A program made the position numbers and the translations under genes. From the NCBI RefSeq assembly GCF_015351245.1, contig NZ_JADKSO010000002.1:682001-746000 (forward strand): a stretch of 64,000 nt of DNA. The letters are read 5' to 3'. Numbering within the stretch: position 1 is the stretch's first letter; each line of letters begins with the position of its first letter. Positions 1 to 12,420 of the stretch are shown here, one piece after another. Origin of the DNA: Rathayibacter sp. VKM Ac-2879. Its GTDB lineage: Bacteria > Actinomycetota > Actinomycetes > Actinomycetales > Microbacteriaceae. The notes under the pieces were generated by a model. That model made no database searches, had not been told where the DNA came from, and was given only the letters and a program-made list of their open reading frames with translations.

Positions 1-1000
1 GGTGCTCGGGGCCGTACACGTCGCTGAACGCGCACGCGGTCTCGAGGTCGTCGACGATCACGAGCGCCGATTGCGGGCCATCGAGCGCGACGGCCACGCG
101 CGCGGCGTGGTGGGTGGAGGCGGCCTGCCGGTCGACCTCGCGGCCGACGGCGGCCGCGAGGTCGGCGCTGTCGGTGACGAGCACGGCGGAGGCGGCCTCG
201 TCGTGCTCGGCCTGGCTCACGAGGTCCGCGGCGACGAGGCGCGGGTCGGCGGACTCGTCGGCGATCACGAGGATCTCGGTCGGGCCCGCCTCGGAGTCGA
301 TCCCGACCTGACCCAGGACCTGCCTCTTGGCCGTGGTCACCCAGACATTGCCGGGTCCGGTCACGAGACTGACGGGATCGAGGCCGATCGAGTCGACTCC
401 GTAGGCGAGCGCGGCGATGGCGCCAGCGCCTCCGATCGCATACACCTCGTCGACGGCGAGCAGGCCCGCCGCGGCGAGGATCGTCGGGTGCACGGAGCCG
501 CCGAACGCCCTCTGCGGCGGCGAGACGATCGCGATGGAGGTGACTCCCGCGACCTGCGCGGGCACGGCGTTCATGATCACGCTCGAGGGGTAGACGGCCT
601 TGCCGCCGGGCACGTAGAGGCCGGCGCGGGTGACGGGTTGCCAGCGCTGGGTGACGGTGGCCCCGTCGTCGAGGCGGGTGGTCTGCGGAGGCGGCACCTG
701 CGCCGCGCTCGCCCGGCGCACACGCCCGATCGCCTCGTCGAGCGCCCGGCGGATGCTCGGGTCGAGCTGCTCGACGGCCTGGGCGATCTGCTCGGCGGGA
801 ACGCGGAGGTGCGGCGGCCGTACACCGTCGAGGCGTTCGGCCTGTTCGAGCAGCGCCTCGGCGCCCCGCTCTCTGACATCGGCGATGAGCCGGGCGACGA
901 CCGGCCCGACGTCGGCCGACGTGCCGGGATTGCGCGGCACGAGCGCGAGCAGCTCGACGGCGGAGGGACGACGGCCGCGGAGGTCGAGAGTCTGGATCAT
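1..1000 (-). CDS. hisD: Histidinol dehydrogenase, C-terminus cut by window edge
   Basis: Oxidises L-histidinol to L-histidine with NAD in the last step of histidine synthesis (cytosolic zinc enzyme). The frame is open from an ATG at 1000 to the left edge, about 333 codons, so roughly the last 100 residues are missing. Visible family marks in order: GLYVPGGKAVYPSSV, GPGNVWVTTAKRQV, AGPTEILVIADE, and QAEHD, whose Gln and His are zinc ligands in the family. The last readable residues are YGPEH, carrying the catalytic Glu-His pair. It lies 61 bases after the dnaE stop, has its own -10 element, and is the only histidine gene visible, so the his operon probably continues outside the window. Confidence 0.95.
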   Translation of the reverse strand, partial: MIQTLDLRGRRPSAVELLALVPRNPGTSADVGPVVARLIADVRERGAEALLEQAERLDGVRPPHLRVPAEQIAQAVEQLDPSIRRALDEAIGRVRRASAAQVPPPQTTRLDDGATVTQRWQPVTRAGLYVPGGKAVYPSSVIMNAVPAQVAGVTSIAIVSPPQRAFGGSVHPTILAAAGLLAVDEVYAIGGAGAIAALAYGVDSIGLDPVSLVTGPGNVWVTTAKRQVLGQVGIDSEAGPTEILVIADESADPRLVAADLVSQAEHDEAASAVLVTDSADLAAAVGREVDRQAASTHHAARVAVALDGPQSALVIVDDLETACAFSDVYGPEH

Positions 1001-1009
1001 GGCCTTCTC

Positions 1010-1015
1010 AGTCTA
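1010..1015 (-). promoter_or_regulatory. Putative -10 element of hisD (TAGACT)
   Basis: TAGACT on the minus strand lies nine bases before the hisD ATG. A transcript starting six to seven bases downstream would have a leader of only a few bases. The same hexamer or a close variant precedes many genes in this window. No clear -35 was recognised. Confidence 0.5.
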
Positions 1016-1061
1016 CCGGCGTCTCTCACCGCCCCGACCCCGGCAGAGGCCGGCTCGGAGC

Positions 1062-4574
<3,513 letters not shown>

Positions 4575-4646
4575 GGGTGCGCCTCCGGCGGACTGCGGGC
4601 TGGGGTGCCGGGGACCTCTCGAGAGGTCGGGACCTCGGCGGCAGAA

Positions 4647-4652
4647 AGTCTA
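4647..4652 (-). promoter_or_regulatory. Putative -10 element of dnaE (TAGACT)
   Basis: TAGACT on the minus strand in the gap between the rluD-type gene and dnaE. A start about seven bases downstream would give a leader near 65 bases that includes the GGAGG ribosome site used by the TTG start. Inferred from motif and position only. Confidence 0.45.
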
Positions 4653-4699
4653 GCCGCGCGGGGAGGGGCGGGGCCGAGTGGGCGGGATCTGCCGCCGGT

Positions 4700-5623
4700 T
4701 CACTCGCCGCGCAGCACCTCGAGCGCGTGCGCCAGATCGTCGGGATACGACGCCTCGAACTGCACCCACTCCCCTGTTCCGGGATGCGTGAACCCGAGGC
4801 GCACGGCGTCGAGCCATTGACGGGTCAGGCCGAGGCGCGTCGAGAGCGTCGGGTCGGCCCCGTACATCGCATCGCCGACGCAGGGATGACGCTGAGCCGC
4901 CATGTGGACGCGGATCTGGTGGGTGCGCCCGGTCTCGAGATGGATCTCGAGGAGGGAGGCGAACGGGAACGCTTCGATCGTCTCGTAGTGCGTCACCGAG
5001 GGCTTGCCGTCGGCACGCACCGCGAACTTCCAGTCGGAGGAGGGGTGCCGGCCGAGCGGCGCGTCGATCGTTCCTGCGAGCGGGTCGGGATGTCCCTGGA
5101 CCACCGCGTGGTACACCTTCTCGACCGTGCGGTCGTGGAACGCGCGCTTGAGGTGTGTGTAGGCGCGCTCGGACTTCGCGACGACCATCAGTCCGCTCGT
5201 GCCCGCGTCGAGGCGGTGCACGATGCCGGCGCGCTCCGCAGCACCCGAGGTGGAGATCGTGAAGCCCGCCGCAGCGAGGGCTCCGAGCACGGTCGGCCCC
5301 TCCCACCCCACGGCGGGATGCGCAGCGACCCCGACCGGCTTGTCGATCACCACGATGTCGTCGTCGTCGTGCACGATGCCGAGCTCGGGCACCAGGATCG
5401 GCACGATCCGCGGCTCCTCCCGAGGGCTCCACTCGACGCTCAGCCAGGCGCCGGCGTGCACACGGTCGCTCTTGTCGAGGACACGGCCGTCGGCGCTGAC
5501 GCCTCCCGCCTCCGCGACCTCGGCGGCGAAGCTGCGCGAGAAGCCGAGGAGCTTCGCGACGGCCGCGTCGGCGCGCAGACCATCGAGACCGTCGGGGACG
5601 GGGAGGGAACGGGACTGGACCAT
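4700..5623 (-). CDS. RluD-family 23S rRNA pseudouridine synthase
   Basis: 307 residues; converts uridine to pseudouridine in RNA, most likely large-subunit rRNA. An N-terminal S4-like segment ([16 protein letters not shown], near residues 15-30) is followed by the RluA/RluD catalytic domain with [17 protein letters not shown] near residue 135, whose Asp is the nucleophile, and [13 protein letters not shown] near 230. The ATG at 5623 overlaps the lspA stop as TGATG, so the two are probably coupled in translation. The lspA-rluD pair is widely conserved in bacteria. The exact target uridines cannot be told from sequence. Confidence 0.93.
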   Translation of the reverse strand: MVQSRSLPVPDGLDGLRADAAVAKLLGFSRSFAAEVAEAGGVSADGRVLDKSDRVHAGAWLSVEWSPREEPRIVPILVPELGIVHDDDDIVVIDKPVGVAAHPAVGWEGPTVLGALAAAGFTISTSGAAERAGIVHRLDAGTSGLMVVAKSERAYTHLKRAFHDRTVEKVYHAVVQGHPDPLAGTIDAPLGRHPSSDWKFAVRADGKPSVTHYETIEAFPFASLLEIHLETGRTHQIRVHMAAQRHPCVGDAMYGADPTLSTRLGLTRQWLDAVRLGFTHPGTGEWVQFEASYPDDLAHALEVLRGE

Positions 5624-6258
5624 CAGGGTCCGAGCCGGCGACCGCTGTCGCCTGGCTCGGTCGCGGGGGGCGCCGCCTCCGGATCGATGCCGCGGGGCTC
5701 CGAGTCGTCCCCGCCCTCCGGATCCACCGCCTTCGAGCCGCGCGCGGCCCGCGAGCCGTCGAGGCCGATGCCCCGCAGGCTGAGGATCACGAAGAGCCCC
5801 ATGGCCGTGCAGATCGAGATGTCGGCGACGTTGTAGATCGCCGGAAGAAGCCACGGCGTGAAGATGAAGTCGACCACGTGGCCCAGCCCGAAGGACGGTT
5901 CGCGGAACAGACGGTCGAACAGGTTGCCGAGCGTCCCCCCGAGCAGGAGGCCGAAGAAGACACCCCACGCCATCGATCGGATGCGTCGAGCGAACCACAC
6001 GACGGCCACGACCACGCAGGCCGCGATGATCGAGAAGATCCACGTCGATCCGCTCGCGAGGGAGAACGCCGCGCCGGGGTTCTTCACGTAGTGGAGGATC
6101 AGCACGTCGCCGAGAACGTGGACGTCCTCGCCGATCGTCAGCGTGGTCGAGACCAGGAACTTCGCGGTCTGATCGATCGCGAAGACCGCGAGCGCAACGA
6201 GGCCGAGGGTGACCAGCACCCTCGGCCTGACGTTCGCTGCGGCGGAGCTATGCCCCAA
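5623..6258 (-). CDS. lspA: Lipoprotein signal peptidase (signal peptidase II)
   Basis: Membrane aspartyl protease that cleaves prolipoprotein signal peptides after lipid attachment. Four hydrophobic segments are visible. The family boxes [33 protein letters not shown] and GHVVDFIF, and NVADISI supply the two catalytic Asp residues (NLFDR region and NVADI). An acidic C-terminal tail of about 40 residues follows the last helix. The start is uncertain. A TTG at 6258 gives 211 residues and overlaps the divIVA end. A GTG at 6219 gives 198 residues and has an AGG six bases upstream. The downstream rluD-type gene overlaps its stop. Confidence 0.9.
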   Translation of the reverse strand: MGHSSAAANVRPRVLVTLGLVALAVFAIDQTAKFLVSTTLTIGEDVHVLGDVLILHYVKNPGAAFSLASGSTWIFSIIAACVVVAVVWFARRIRSMAWGVFFGLLLGGTLGNLFDRLFREPSFGLGHVVDFIFTPWLLPAIYNVADISICTAMGLFVILSLRGIGLDGSRAARGSKAVDPEGGDDSEPRGIDPEAAPPATEPGDSGRRLGP

Positions 6259-6871
6259 AGCCGGGGAACGAGGACGCCTCGGCCGACACCGGCTGGGTGT
6301 CGAGGTCGCGGAGCTGACCCTCGATGTAGCTCTTGAGCTTCTGGCGGTACTCGCGCTCGAAGGTGCGGAGCTCGTCGATGCGGTGCTCCACGGCAGCGCG
6401 CTCCTCTTCGAGCTTGGCGATCTGCTGGCGCTGCTTGGCCTCGGCCTCGGCGACGAGGCGGGCGGCGGTGGCGCGACCCTCGGCAACGAGCGCGTCGCGC
6501 TTCTCTGCGCCCTCGCGGACGTGCTCCTCGTGGAGACGGCGGGCGAGCTGGAGGAGTCCGCTCGAGCTCTCGGCTTCGTCGGCGGGGGCCGACTGCGAGG
6601 CGACCGACGCGGGAGCCGGGGTGGGCTCGGGCTCGGGAGTCGGCTCGGGCTCCGGGGCCTCGTCGACGACGGCTGCCGGCGCCGGGGCGTCGTGCACGCG
6701 CTCGTCACCGGAGGAGAGGCGCTGGCGCAGCTCCTCGTTCTCCTGGTTCAGACGACGCAGCTCCACGACGACCTCGTCGAGGAAGTCGTCGACCTCGTCC
6801 TGGTCGTAGCCCTCCCGGAACTTGGTCGGCTGGAACCGCTTGTTGACAACATCTTCGGGAGTGAGCGCCAT
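6248..6871 (-). CDS. divIVA: DivIVA/Wag31-type polar growth protein
   Basis: 207-residue cytoplasmic scaffold that marks curved membrane at poles and septa and recruits wall synthesis in actinobacteria. The N-terminal DivIVA domain is plain (MALTPEDVVNKRFQPTKFR, then YDQDEVDDFLDEVV). A coiled coil follows (RRLNQENEELRQRL). Then comes a Pro/Ala/Glu-rich linker (about residues 60-100), and a second long coiled coil of about 85 residues rich in Glu, Arg, Ala. A GGTGGAAAG ribosome site precedes the ATG. The 145 bases upstream include an AT-rich stretch near 6895-6940, unusual here and probably the promoter. It ends where lspA may begin. Confidence 0.95.
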   Translation of the reverse strand: MALTPEDVVNKRFQPTKFREGYDQDEVDDFLDEVVVELRRLNQENEELRQRLSSGDERVHDAPAPAAVVDEAPEPEPTPEPEPTPAPASVASQSAPADEAESSSGLLQLARRLHEEHVREGAEKRDALVAEGRATAARLVAEAEAKQRQQIAKLEEERAAVEHRIDELRTFEREYRQKLKSYIEGQLRDLDTQPVSAEASSFPGFGA

Positions 6872-7016
6872 GGCTTTCCACCTTCGATTTCAAGTAGGTA
6901 CACGTTTATTGAACGTTCGACTAAAGCTAGCAACTTCAGGGGCACGGCGCAGCGCCGGCACCGTGGTGAACGTCGGGACACGCCAACGATACAGGCCCCG
7001 AGATGCGGGACGTGGC

Positions 7017-7322
7017 TCAGGCGCGCTGAAGCCACGTCGCGACGTACATCCCGACGATGACGCAGAGCATCGTGAGACTCCAGCCCAGATCGAGGGCGAT
7101 GGGGCCGATCGAGATGGGCTTGATGACACGACGGAAGAACGAGATCGGCGGATCGGTGACCGTGTACACGGTCTCGGCAGCCACGAGACCCGCACCGCGC
7201 GGCCGCCAGTCGCGACGGATGACGCGCACGAGATCGAGGACGAACCGCGCCCACATCGCGAGGAAGTAGACGAGGAGAACGAAGTAGAGGACGCTCCCGA
7301 GGAGCGAGACGACGGAGTTCAC
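7017..7322 (-). CDS. yggT: YggT family membrane protein
   Basis: 101 residues with a hydrophobic helix at residues 5-30 and another at 78-98, joined by a segment with VTDPPISFFRRVIKP, the YggT family hallmark. The biochemical role of the family is not established; in actinobacteria and other Gram-positives it sits between sepF and divIVA and is thought to belong to division or osmotic-stress functions. Here it is 20 bases after the sepF stop on the same strand, in the conserved order. Confidence 0.9.
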   Translation of the reverse strand: MNSVVSLLGSVLYFVLLVYFLAMWARFVLDLVRVIRRDWRPRGAGLVAAETVYTVTDPPISFFRRVIKPISIGPIALDLGWSLTMLCVIVGMYVATWLQRA

Positions 7323-7342
7323 CGAGAGCAGTGCTCCCGGGA

Positions 7343-7843
7343 TCAGGACTTCGCGAAGAACGACGCGTCGGCGTCGCTCTCGGCGGAGGCCGAATCGCCG
7401 GCCACCGTGATGTGCGACGGCGAGAGGAGGAACACCTTGCTCGTCACACGCTCGATGCGGCCGTAGAGCCCCTGCGACAGACCGCTCGCGAAGTCGATGA
7501 GGCGCCGAGCGTCGGCGTCGCTCATCTGCGAGAGGTTGATGATCACGGGGATGCCGTCGCGGAAGTTCTCGGCGATGACCTGAGCGTCGCGGTACTGCTT
7601 CGGGTGGACGGTGAGGATCTCGTTCATCTCGGCGGGTGCCGTCGCCTTCGGGGTCTGGGGGGTGGACTTGCGGAGCGGGGTGACGGTCGCGCGCGGCTGC
7701 TGAGCCGGCTCGGCCGGGGGCACGGGCTGGACCGGGGAGCGATGCGTGGCCGGAGCGGCCTCGACGGTCTCGGCACGCTCGTACTCGACCTCTTCGTCGG
7801 CGAGTCCGAGGTAGACCATCGTCTTCTTCAGCGGGTTGGCCAT
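7343..7843 (-). CDS. sepF: Cell division protein SepF
   Basis: 166 residues. SepF anchors FtsZ filaments to the membrane and substitutes for FtsA, which this cluster lacks. The N-terminus [18 protein letters not shown] is the typical membrane-binding segment. A Pro/Ala/Thr linker follows (about 20-75). The SepF core begins at [19 protein letters not shown] and includes [19 protein letters not shown] and [18 protein letters not shown]. The ATG at 7843 is chosen because GGAGG lies about six bases upstream and the protein then begins like its homologues; an upstream ATG at 7873 in frame has no such support. Confidence 0.95.
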   Translation of the reverse strand: MANPLKKTMVYLGLADEEVEYERAETVEAAPATHRSPVQPVPPAEPAQQPRATVTPLRKSTPQTPKATAPAEMNEILTVHPKQYRDAQVIAENFRDGIPVIINLSQMSDADARRLIDFASGLSQGLYGRIERVTSKVFLLSPSHITVAGDSASAESDADASFFAKS

Positions 7844-7891
7844 CTGTTTCCTCCGTGTTGTCGTCGCTCCCACAGGTGGGTCACGACGAGA

Positions 7892-8569
7892 TTACGTGCG
7901 GGCGGGGCGATTGCCGGTGATTGCCGACCCGATTCGCAGGTGTGTCGCACCCTCTGCAATCGCCTCCGCGAAGTCGTGCGACATGCCCGCCGAGATGGCC
8001 GTGGCGGCGGAGTCGATCGCGGCGACACGCTCCGAGAGCGAGCGGAGACGCGCGAACGACGGACGCGGATCCTCCCCCAGGGGAGCGACCGCCATGACGC
8101 CTCTCAGAACGAGCCCTGGCGCGGCGACGATCTCCTCGGCCAGCCCCTCGACATCCGCCGGAGCTGCTCCCCCACGCTCGGGATCGTCGGTCAGATTCAC
8201 CTGGAGGAAGACGTCGAGCGGGCTCTCACCGCCGTCGAGCAGGGGAACGAGGGCCGATCGGTCGAGGGAGTGAACAGAGCTCGCATAGCGTCGCACGTGG
8301 CGCGCCTTCTTGCTCTGCAGCTGGCCGATGAAATGCCAGCGGGCGGGGGTGCCGGCGAGATCGACCGACTTCTCCTGCGCCTCCTGGTGCCGGTTCTCAC
8401 CGAAGTCGACGATGCCCAGTTCGAGCAGCTCGCGAAGGAGCGACACCGGGTGGAACTTCGTCACCACGATCGTCGTCAGTGACGCTGGGTCCCGGCCCGC
8501 CGAGCGGGCCGCCTCGGCGACCCGTTCGGAGACCGACGACCAGCGCTCGGCCAGCCGGGGGTCGGACAC
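7892..8569 (-). CDS. yggS: YggS/PLPBP family pyridoxal-phosphate homeostasis protein
   Basis: 225 residues, single alanine-racemase-like TIM-barrel that binds PLP but has no known enzymatic activity in the family. TIVVTKFHPVSLLREL carries the PLP-lysine (near residue 37); IVDFGENRHQEAQEK and WHFIGQLQSKKAR are strongly conserved, and GMSHDFAEAIAEGATHLRIGSA closes the phosphate site. It begins two bases after the ftsZ stop and so is probably translated with it. Many actinobacteria have a YfiH/PgeF gene between ftsZ and yggS; it is missing here. Confidence 0.94.
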   Translation of the reverse strand: MSDPRLAERWSSVSERVAEAARSAGRDPASLTTIVVTKFHPVSLLRELLELGIVDFGENRHQEAQEKSVDLAGTPARWHFIGQLQSKKARHVRRYASSVHSLDRSALVPLLDGGESPLDVFLQVNLTDDPERGGAAPADVEGLAEEIVAAPGLVLRGVMAVAPLGEDPRPSFARLRSLSERVAAIDSAATAISAGMSHDFAEAIAEGATHLRIGSAITGNRPART

Positions 8570-8571
8570 GA

Positions 8572-9726
8572 CTACTTGAGGAAGTCGGGGATGTCGAGGT
8601 CGCTCTCGTCGTCGTCGAACGAGGGGTCGGCGACCGGAGCAGGAGCCGCGACGGGTGTGGCCGACCAGACCGATCCGGAGGAGGGAGCCGGGGCGGGGAC
8701 GGGGGTCGACTCGGCCTCCGTGGGCGAGCTCTGCTGCGTGCGCGGCTGCGCGACGGCGGCGGGAGCCGTTCCGCCCGGCTCACCTCCGTCGAAGCCGGCG
8801 GCGATGACGGTCACCCTCACCTCGTCGCCGAGCGTGTCGTCGATCACGGCACCGAAGATGATGTTCGCCTCCGCGTGCACGGCCTCCTGCACCAGGCGCG
8901 CCGCGTCGTTGATCTCGAAGATGCCGAGGTTGGACCCGCCCTGGATCGACAGGAGCACGCCGTGGGCTCCGTCGATGCTCGCCTCGAGCAGTGGCGACGC
9001 GACCGCGAGCTCGGCCGCCTTGATCGCCCGGTCGGCTCCGCGCGACGAGCCGATGCCCATCAGCGCCGAACCCGCACCCTGCATGACCGACTTGACGTCG
9101 GCGAAGTCCAGGTTGATCAGGCCGGGGGTCGTGATGAGGTCGGTGATGCCCTGCACGCCTGCGAGGAGGACCTGGTCGGCCGTCGCGAACGCCTCCAGCA
9201 TCGAGATGCCACGGTCGCTGATCTCGAGCAAACGGTCGTTCGGGACGACGATGAGCGTGTCGACCTCGTTCTTCAGAGTGGCGACACCCGCCTCCGCCTG
9301 CGTCTGACGACGACGGCCCTCGAACCCGAAGGGCTTCGTCACGACGCCGATGGTGAGCGCGCCGATCGACTTGGCGATGCGCGCGACCACGGGCGCGCCT
9401 CCGGTGCCGGTGCCGCCGCCCTCGCCCGCGGTCACGAAGACCATGTCGGCCCCCGCGAGGACCTCTTCGATCTCCTCGGCGTGGTCCTCGGCGGCGCGAC
9501 GGCCGACCTCGGGGTCGGCGCCGGCGCCGAGACCGCGGGTCAGCTCGCGTCCGACGTCGAGCTTGACATCGGCGTCGCTGAGCAGGAGCGCCTGGGCGTC
9601 CGTGTTGATCGCGATGAATTCGACGCCGCGCAAGCCGAGCTCGATCATGCGGTTGACGGCGTTGACGCCGCCACCGCCGATGCCGACGACCTTGATCACG
9701 GCGAGGTAGTTCTGGTTTGAAGTCAC
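8572..9726 (-). CDS. ftsZ: Cell division GTPase FtsZ
   Basis: 384-residue tubulin homologue that polymerises at midcell. The GTP-binding core is complete: [16 protein letters not shown], the tubulin signature [18 protein letters not shown] near residue 105, and the T7 synergy loop around [12 protein letters not shown] variable Pro/Ala-rich linker (about 315-370) leads to the C-terminal peptide DLDIPDFLK, which in this phylum binds SepF. The start is a GTG with GGAGG about eight bases upstream. A 158-base gap before it holds its own regulatory region. Confidence 0.99.
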   Translation of the reverse strand: MTSNQNYLAVIKVVGIGGGGVNAVNRMIELGLRGVEFIAINTDAQALLLSDADVKLDVGRELTRGLGAGADPEVGRRAAEDHAEEIEEVLAGADMVFVTAGEGGGTGTGGAPVVARIAKSIGALTIGVVTKPFGFEGRRRQTQAEAGVATLKNEVDTLIVVPNDRLLEISDRGISMLEAFATADQVLLAGVQGITDLITTPGLINLDFADVKSVMQGAGSALMGIGSSRGADRAIKAAELAVASPLLEASIDGAHGVLLSIQGGSNLGIFEINDAARLVQEAVHAEANIIFGAVIDDTLGDEVRVTVIAAGFDGGEPGGTAPAAVAQPRTQQSSPTEAESTPVPAPAPSSGSVWSATPVAAPAPVADPSFDDDESDLDIPDFLK

Positions 9727-9884
9727 GTCTTCGGCCTCCGGGCTGAACCTTAAACCTGTAGTTGAGGCTTAAAGTTATGCTGAGTATGCATTTGGGGTTC
9801 GGTCCGACGGTAGGCGGTACGGCGCCGTGCTCCCAGCAGACACGCCCGCATTCGTCGAAGAGCGCGACGGATCTGCGCCCATGG
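9727..9884 (-). promoter_or_regulatory. ftsQ-ftsZ intergenic region, likely ftsZ promoter
   Basis: This 158-base gap is the longest within the central part of the division cluster, where other neighbours touch or overlap. Positions 9749-9775 are AT-rich against a GC-rich background and contain two imperfect inverted copies around TTTAAGCCTCAAC / GTTTAAGGTT on the minus strand. The GGAGG at about 9736-9740 serves ftsZ. I infer an extra promoter that lets FtsZ levels be set apart from the upstream genes. Confidence 0.5.
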
Positions 9885-10871
9885 TCATCCTCGTCGCGCG
9901 ACGACAGCCGCCTGAGGCGACGACACGTCGTACGAGGCGACCGTCGAGGGATCGGTCGCGGCCATCAGCTTCTCGAGCACGACCGCCTTGAGCGCTGAGT
10001 CGCCCGCACCGCCCCACACCACCGTCGCGCCGTTGGCGAGCGTGAACGTCACGTCGTCGCCGGTCGTCGCCGAAGCCGCGGTCACCTGCCCCTGCAGCGC
10101 GGCGGGCAACGTGCGCAGCACGGCCGCCGTCGCACGGAAGCCGACGCCGGAGGCCCCGTCGCTCGGTGACGACAGGCGGGGATAGCCGGCCGGAGGCGTG
10201 TCTGCCGTCTCGATGACCACTCCCGCCGCGTCGACCAGATCGAAGCGGGAACCGTCGGGGACGACCCCGATCGGCGTGCGTTCGATGATCGAGACGACGA
10301 GCGTCCCCGGCGGACGGGTCTGCACCGAGTAGCTCTGGATCAGAGGGAAGGCACCGAGCTCCCGCCCGATCTGCGCCCGGTCGACGAGGGTGAGCGGCAC
10401 GCCCTCCTGATCGGCGAGGGCAGAGGCGACGGCGGAGGCGTCGACCCGTGCCGTCCCCGAGACCTCGATCGTGCGCACCGCCATCAGCGGTGAGAAGGCG
10501 GCGAGGGCCACCACGACCGCGAGGCCGACGAGCGAGCCGGCGACGGCCAACGCGACGAGGCGACGGCGACGCGAGCGCTTCGTGAACCGCCGCACCTCCC
10601 CGCGCTCGAAACGACGACGCTCCCGGGCGGCCCGGGCGATGTGCCGCTGCTCGCCGAGCGAGAAGCGGACGGAGGCCACGGCCTCCTCGATCCGATCGCG
10701 GAGAGGGACGGCAGACGGTCTCGATGCGCCCGACGGAGGCTCGCTCGCGGACAGCGCGGCGTGATCGAGGTCAAGCGGTTCGGTCATCCCCTCCTCCGCC
10801 TCCACGGCCGGGGTCGCGCGAGGCGCCGGTCGCCTCCGCGGAGCGGGCTTGACCACCTCGGGCCGCTTCAC
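9885..10871 (-). CDS. ftsQ: Divisome protein FtsQ (POTRA domain)
   Basis: 328 residues. A long basic cytoplasmic region (about 1-130, with EQRHIARAARERRRFERGEV) precedes one membrane helix (LVALAVAGSLVGLAVVVAL). A POTRA domain follows (MAVRTIEVSGTARVDASAVASAL to IERTPIGVV), then the FtsQ beta domain ending in YDVSSPQAAVVARRG. FtsQ links FtsL/FtsI/FtsW to other divisome parts. I chose the GTG at 10871 because GGGGGA lies about six bases upstream and this start does not overlap murC; an ATG at 10976 would intrude 77 bases into murC. Confidence 0.9.
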   Translation of the reverse strand: MKRPEVVKPAPRRRPAPRATPAVEAEEGMTEPLDLDHAALSASEPPSGASRPSAVPLRDRIEEAVASVRFSLGEQRHIARAARERRRFERGEVRRFTKRSRRRRLVALAVAGSLVGLAVVVALAAFSPLMAVRTIEVSGTARVDASAVASALADQEGVPLTLVDRAQIGRELGAFPLIQSYSVQTRPPGTLVVSIIERTPIGVVPDGSRFDLVDAAGVVIETADTPPAGYPRLSSPSDGASGVGFRATAAVLRTLPAALQGQVTAASATTGDDVTFTLANGATVVWGGAGDSALKAVVLEKLMAATDPSTVASYDVSSPQAAVVARRG

Positions 10872-10899
10872 GCCTGTCCCCCGGTGCTCGCCAGCCGGG

Positions 10900-12312
10900 T
10901 CATCGACCGACCGGGGCGACCTCGCTCGCACGGAGCGACTCGAGGAGCTGCGGGATGATGCGGTAGACGTCGCCACAGCCCAGGGTGATGACGAAGTCGC
11001 CCTCGCGCGCGATCTCCGCGGTGCGGTGTGCCGCCTCCTGCCAGTCGGCGAGGAACGTCACGTGCGAGGGGTCCGCGAACTTCTCGCTCACCAGAGCTCC
11101 CGTCACGCCGGGCTCCGGGTCTTCTCGAGCGCCGTACACGTCGAGCACGACCGTCTCGTCGGCGTAGCGCTCGAGCGCCTCGGCGAACTCGCGGGCGAAG
11201 AGTCGGGTGCGGCTGTAGAGATGAGGCTGGTGCACGGCGATGATCCGGCCCTCGCCCACGACGGTGCGCGCGGCAGAGAGCGCCGCGGCGACCTCGGTGG
11301 GATGGTGGGCGTAGTCGTCGTAGACGCTCACTCCGCGAACCGAGCCGTGCAGCTCGAAGCGACGCTCCGTGCCTCCGAACGCCGAGACGGCCTCGAGGGC
11401 GGCGGCGGGATCGACGCCGAGCCCGACGAGCACCGCGAACGCCCCCGCGGCATTGATCGCATTGTGTCGCCCAGGGATGCGCAGGCGGCCCGTGTGCCTC
11501 CGACCCTCGTACTCGACCGTGAAGCCGACCGGCCCGACGAGCTCAAGATCGACGACCCGGACGTCCGCGTCCGCGGACTCCCCGAAGGTCAGGACCCGCG
11601 GACCCGTTACCCGCTCGGCGACCCTCAGGGCACCCGGGTCGTCGGAGGAGATCACGACGAGCTCGCGGGCGTTCGACGCGAAAGTGACGAAGGCCTCCTC
11701 GAAGGCCTCGAGCGAGCCGTAGTGGTCGAGGTGGTCGGGGTCGACGTTGGTGATGAGGGCGACCGACGTGTCGTAGAGGAGGAAGCTACCATCGGACTCG
11801 TCCGCCTCGACGACGAACACCTCGCCCGACCCCGCTGCCGAGGAGGTTCCGAGGCTCTCGATGATTCCGCCATTGACGAAGCTCGGATCGGCGCCGACGC
11901 CGAGCAGGCCCGTGACGATCATGCCGGTGGAGGTCGTCTTGCCGTGCGCCCCCGCGACGGCGACGAGCCGCTTGCCGCGCACGAGCCACGCGAGCGCCTG
12001 AGACCGGTGCAGCACCGGCAGGCCGCGCTCCTGGGCGAGGAGGTACTCCGGGTTGTCGGGCCACAGGGCGGAGGTCACCACCACCGCCTCCGCATCGGCG
12101 AGATGGGCGGCATCGTGTCCGATGGCGACCGGGATGCCGAGCTCGCGCAACTGCTCGATCGGATGCGACTCACGGACGTCCGAGCCCGTGACCCGGTGTC
12201 CGGCGTGGTGAAACAGGCGGGCGATGCCGCTCATCCCGGAGCCGCCGATCCCGATGAAGTGGACCGAGCCGAGGTCGTCGGGGACGGTGATGCCGAGGTC
12301 TGGCTTGATCAC
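10900..12312 (-). CDS. murC: UDP-N-acetylmuramate--L-alanine ligase
   Basis: 470 residues; the first amino-acid ligase of peptidoglycan precursor synthesis, adding L-Ala to UDP-MurNAc with ATP. The N-terminal nucleotide-binding fold shows [14 protein letters not shown], the ATP loop [13 protein letters not shown] is near residue 120, and later Mur motifs [24 protein letters not shown] and [11 protein letters not shown] are intact. Start MIKPDLG. It is followed by ftsQ after 28 bases and preceded by a 108-base gap with a putative promoter. Confidence 0.98.
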   Translation of the reverse strand: MIKPDLGITVPDDLGSVHFIGIGGSGMSGIARLFHHAGHRVTGSDVRESHPIEQLRELGIPVAIGHDAAHLADAEAVVVTSALWPDNPEYLLAQERGLPVLHRSQALAWLVRGKRLVAVAGAHGKTTSTGMIVTGLLGVGADPSFVNGGIIESLGTSSAAGSGEVFVVEADESDGSFLLYDTSVALITNVDPDHLDHYGSLEAFEEAFVTFASNARELVVISSDDPGALRVAERVTGPRVLTFGESADADVRVVDLELVGPVGFTVEYEGRRHTGRLRIPGRHNAINAAGAFAVLVGLGVDPAAALEAVSAFGGTERRFELHGSVRGVSVYDDYAHHPTEVAAALSAARTVVGEGRIIAVHQPHLYSRTRLFAREFAEALERYADETVVLDVYGAREDPEPGVTGALVSEKFADPSHVTFLADWQEAAHRTAEIAREGDFVITLGCGDVYRIIPQLLESLRASEVAPVGR

Positions 12313-12372
12313 GGGGCTCTCGCTTTCGGGTGTTCGGCTCTGCGCGCGAGGTGCCGCGCGGTGCGCCGGATC

Positions 12373-12378
12373 AGTGTA
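12373..12378 (-). promoter_or_regulatory. Putative internal -10 element before murC (TACACT)
   Basis: TACACT on the minus strand in the 108-base murG-murC gap. The same hexamer appears before the DUF3040 gene and the EspI-like ATPase gene in this window. It suggests that murC-ftsQ can be transcribed apart from the upstream part of the cluster. No -35 was assigned. Confidence 0.45.
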
Positions 12379-12420
12379 GACGGTGGTCCCGAGCCCGACT
12401 CCGAGCCGCGCGGACCGCGT

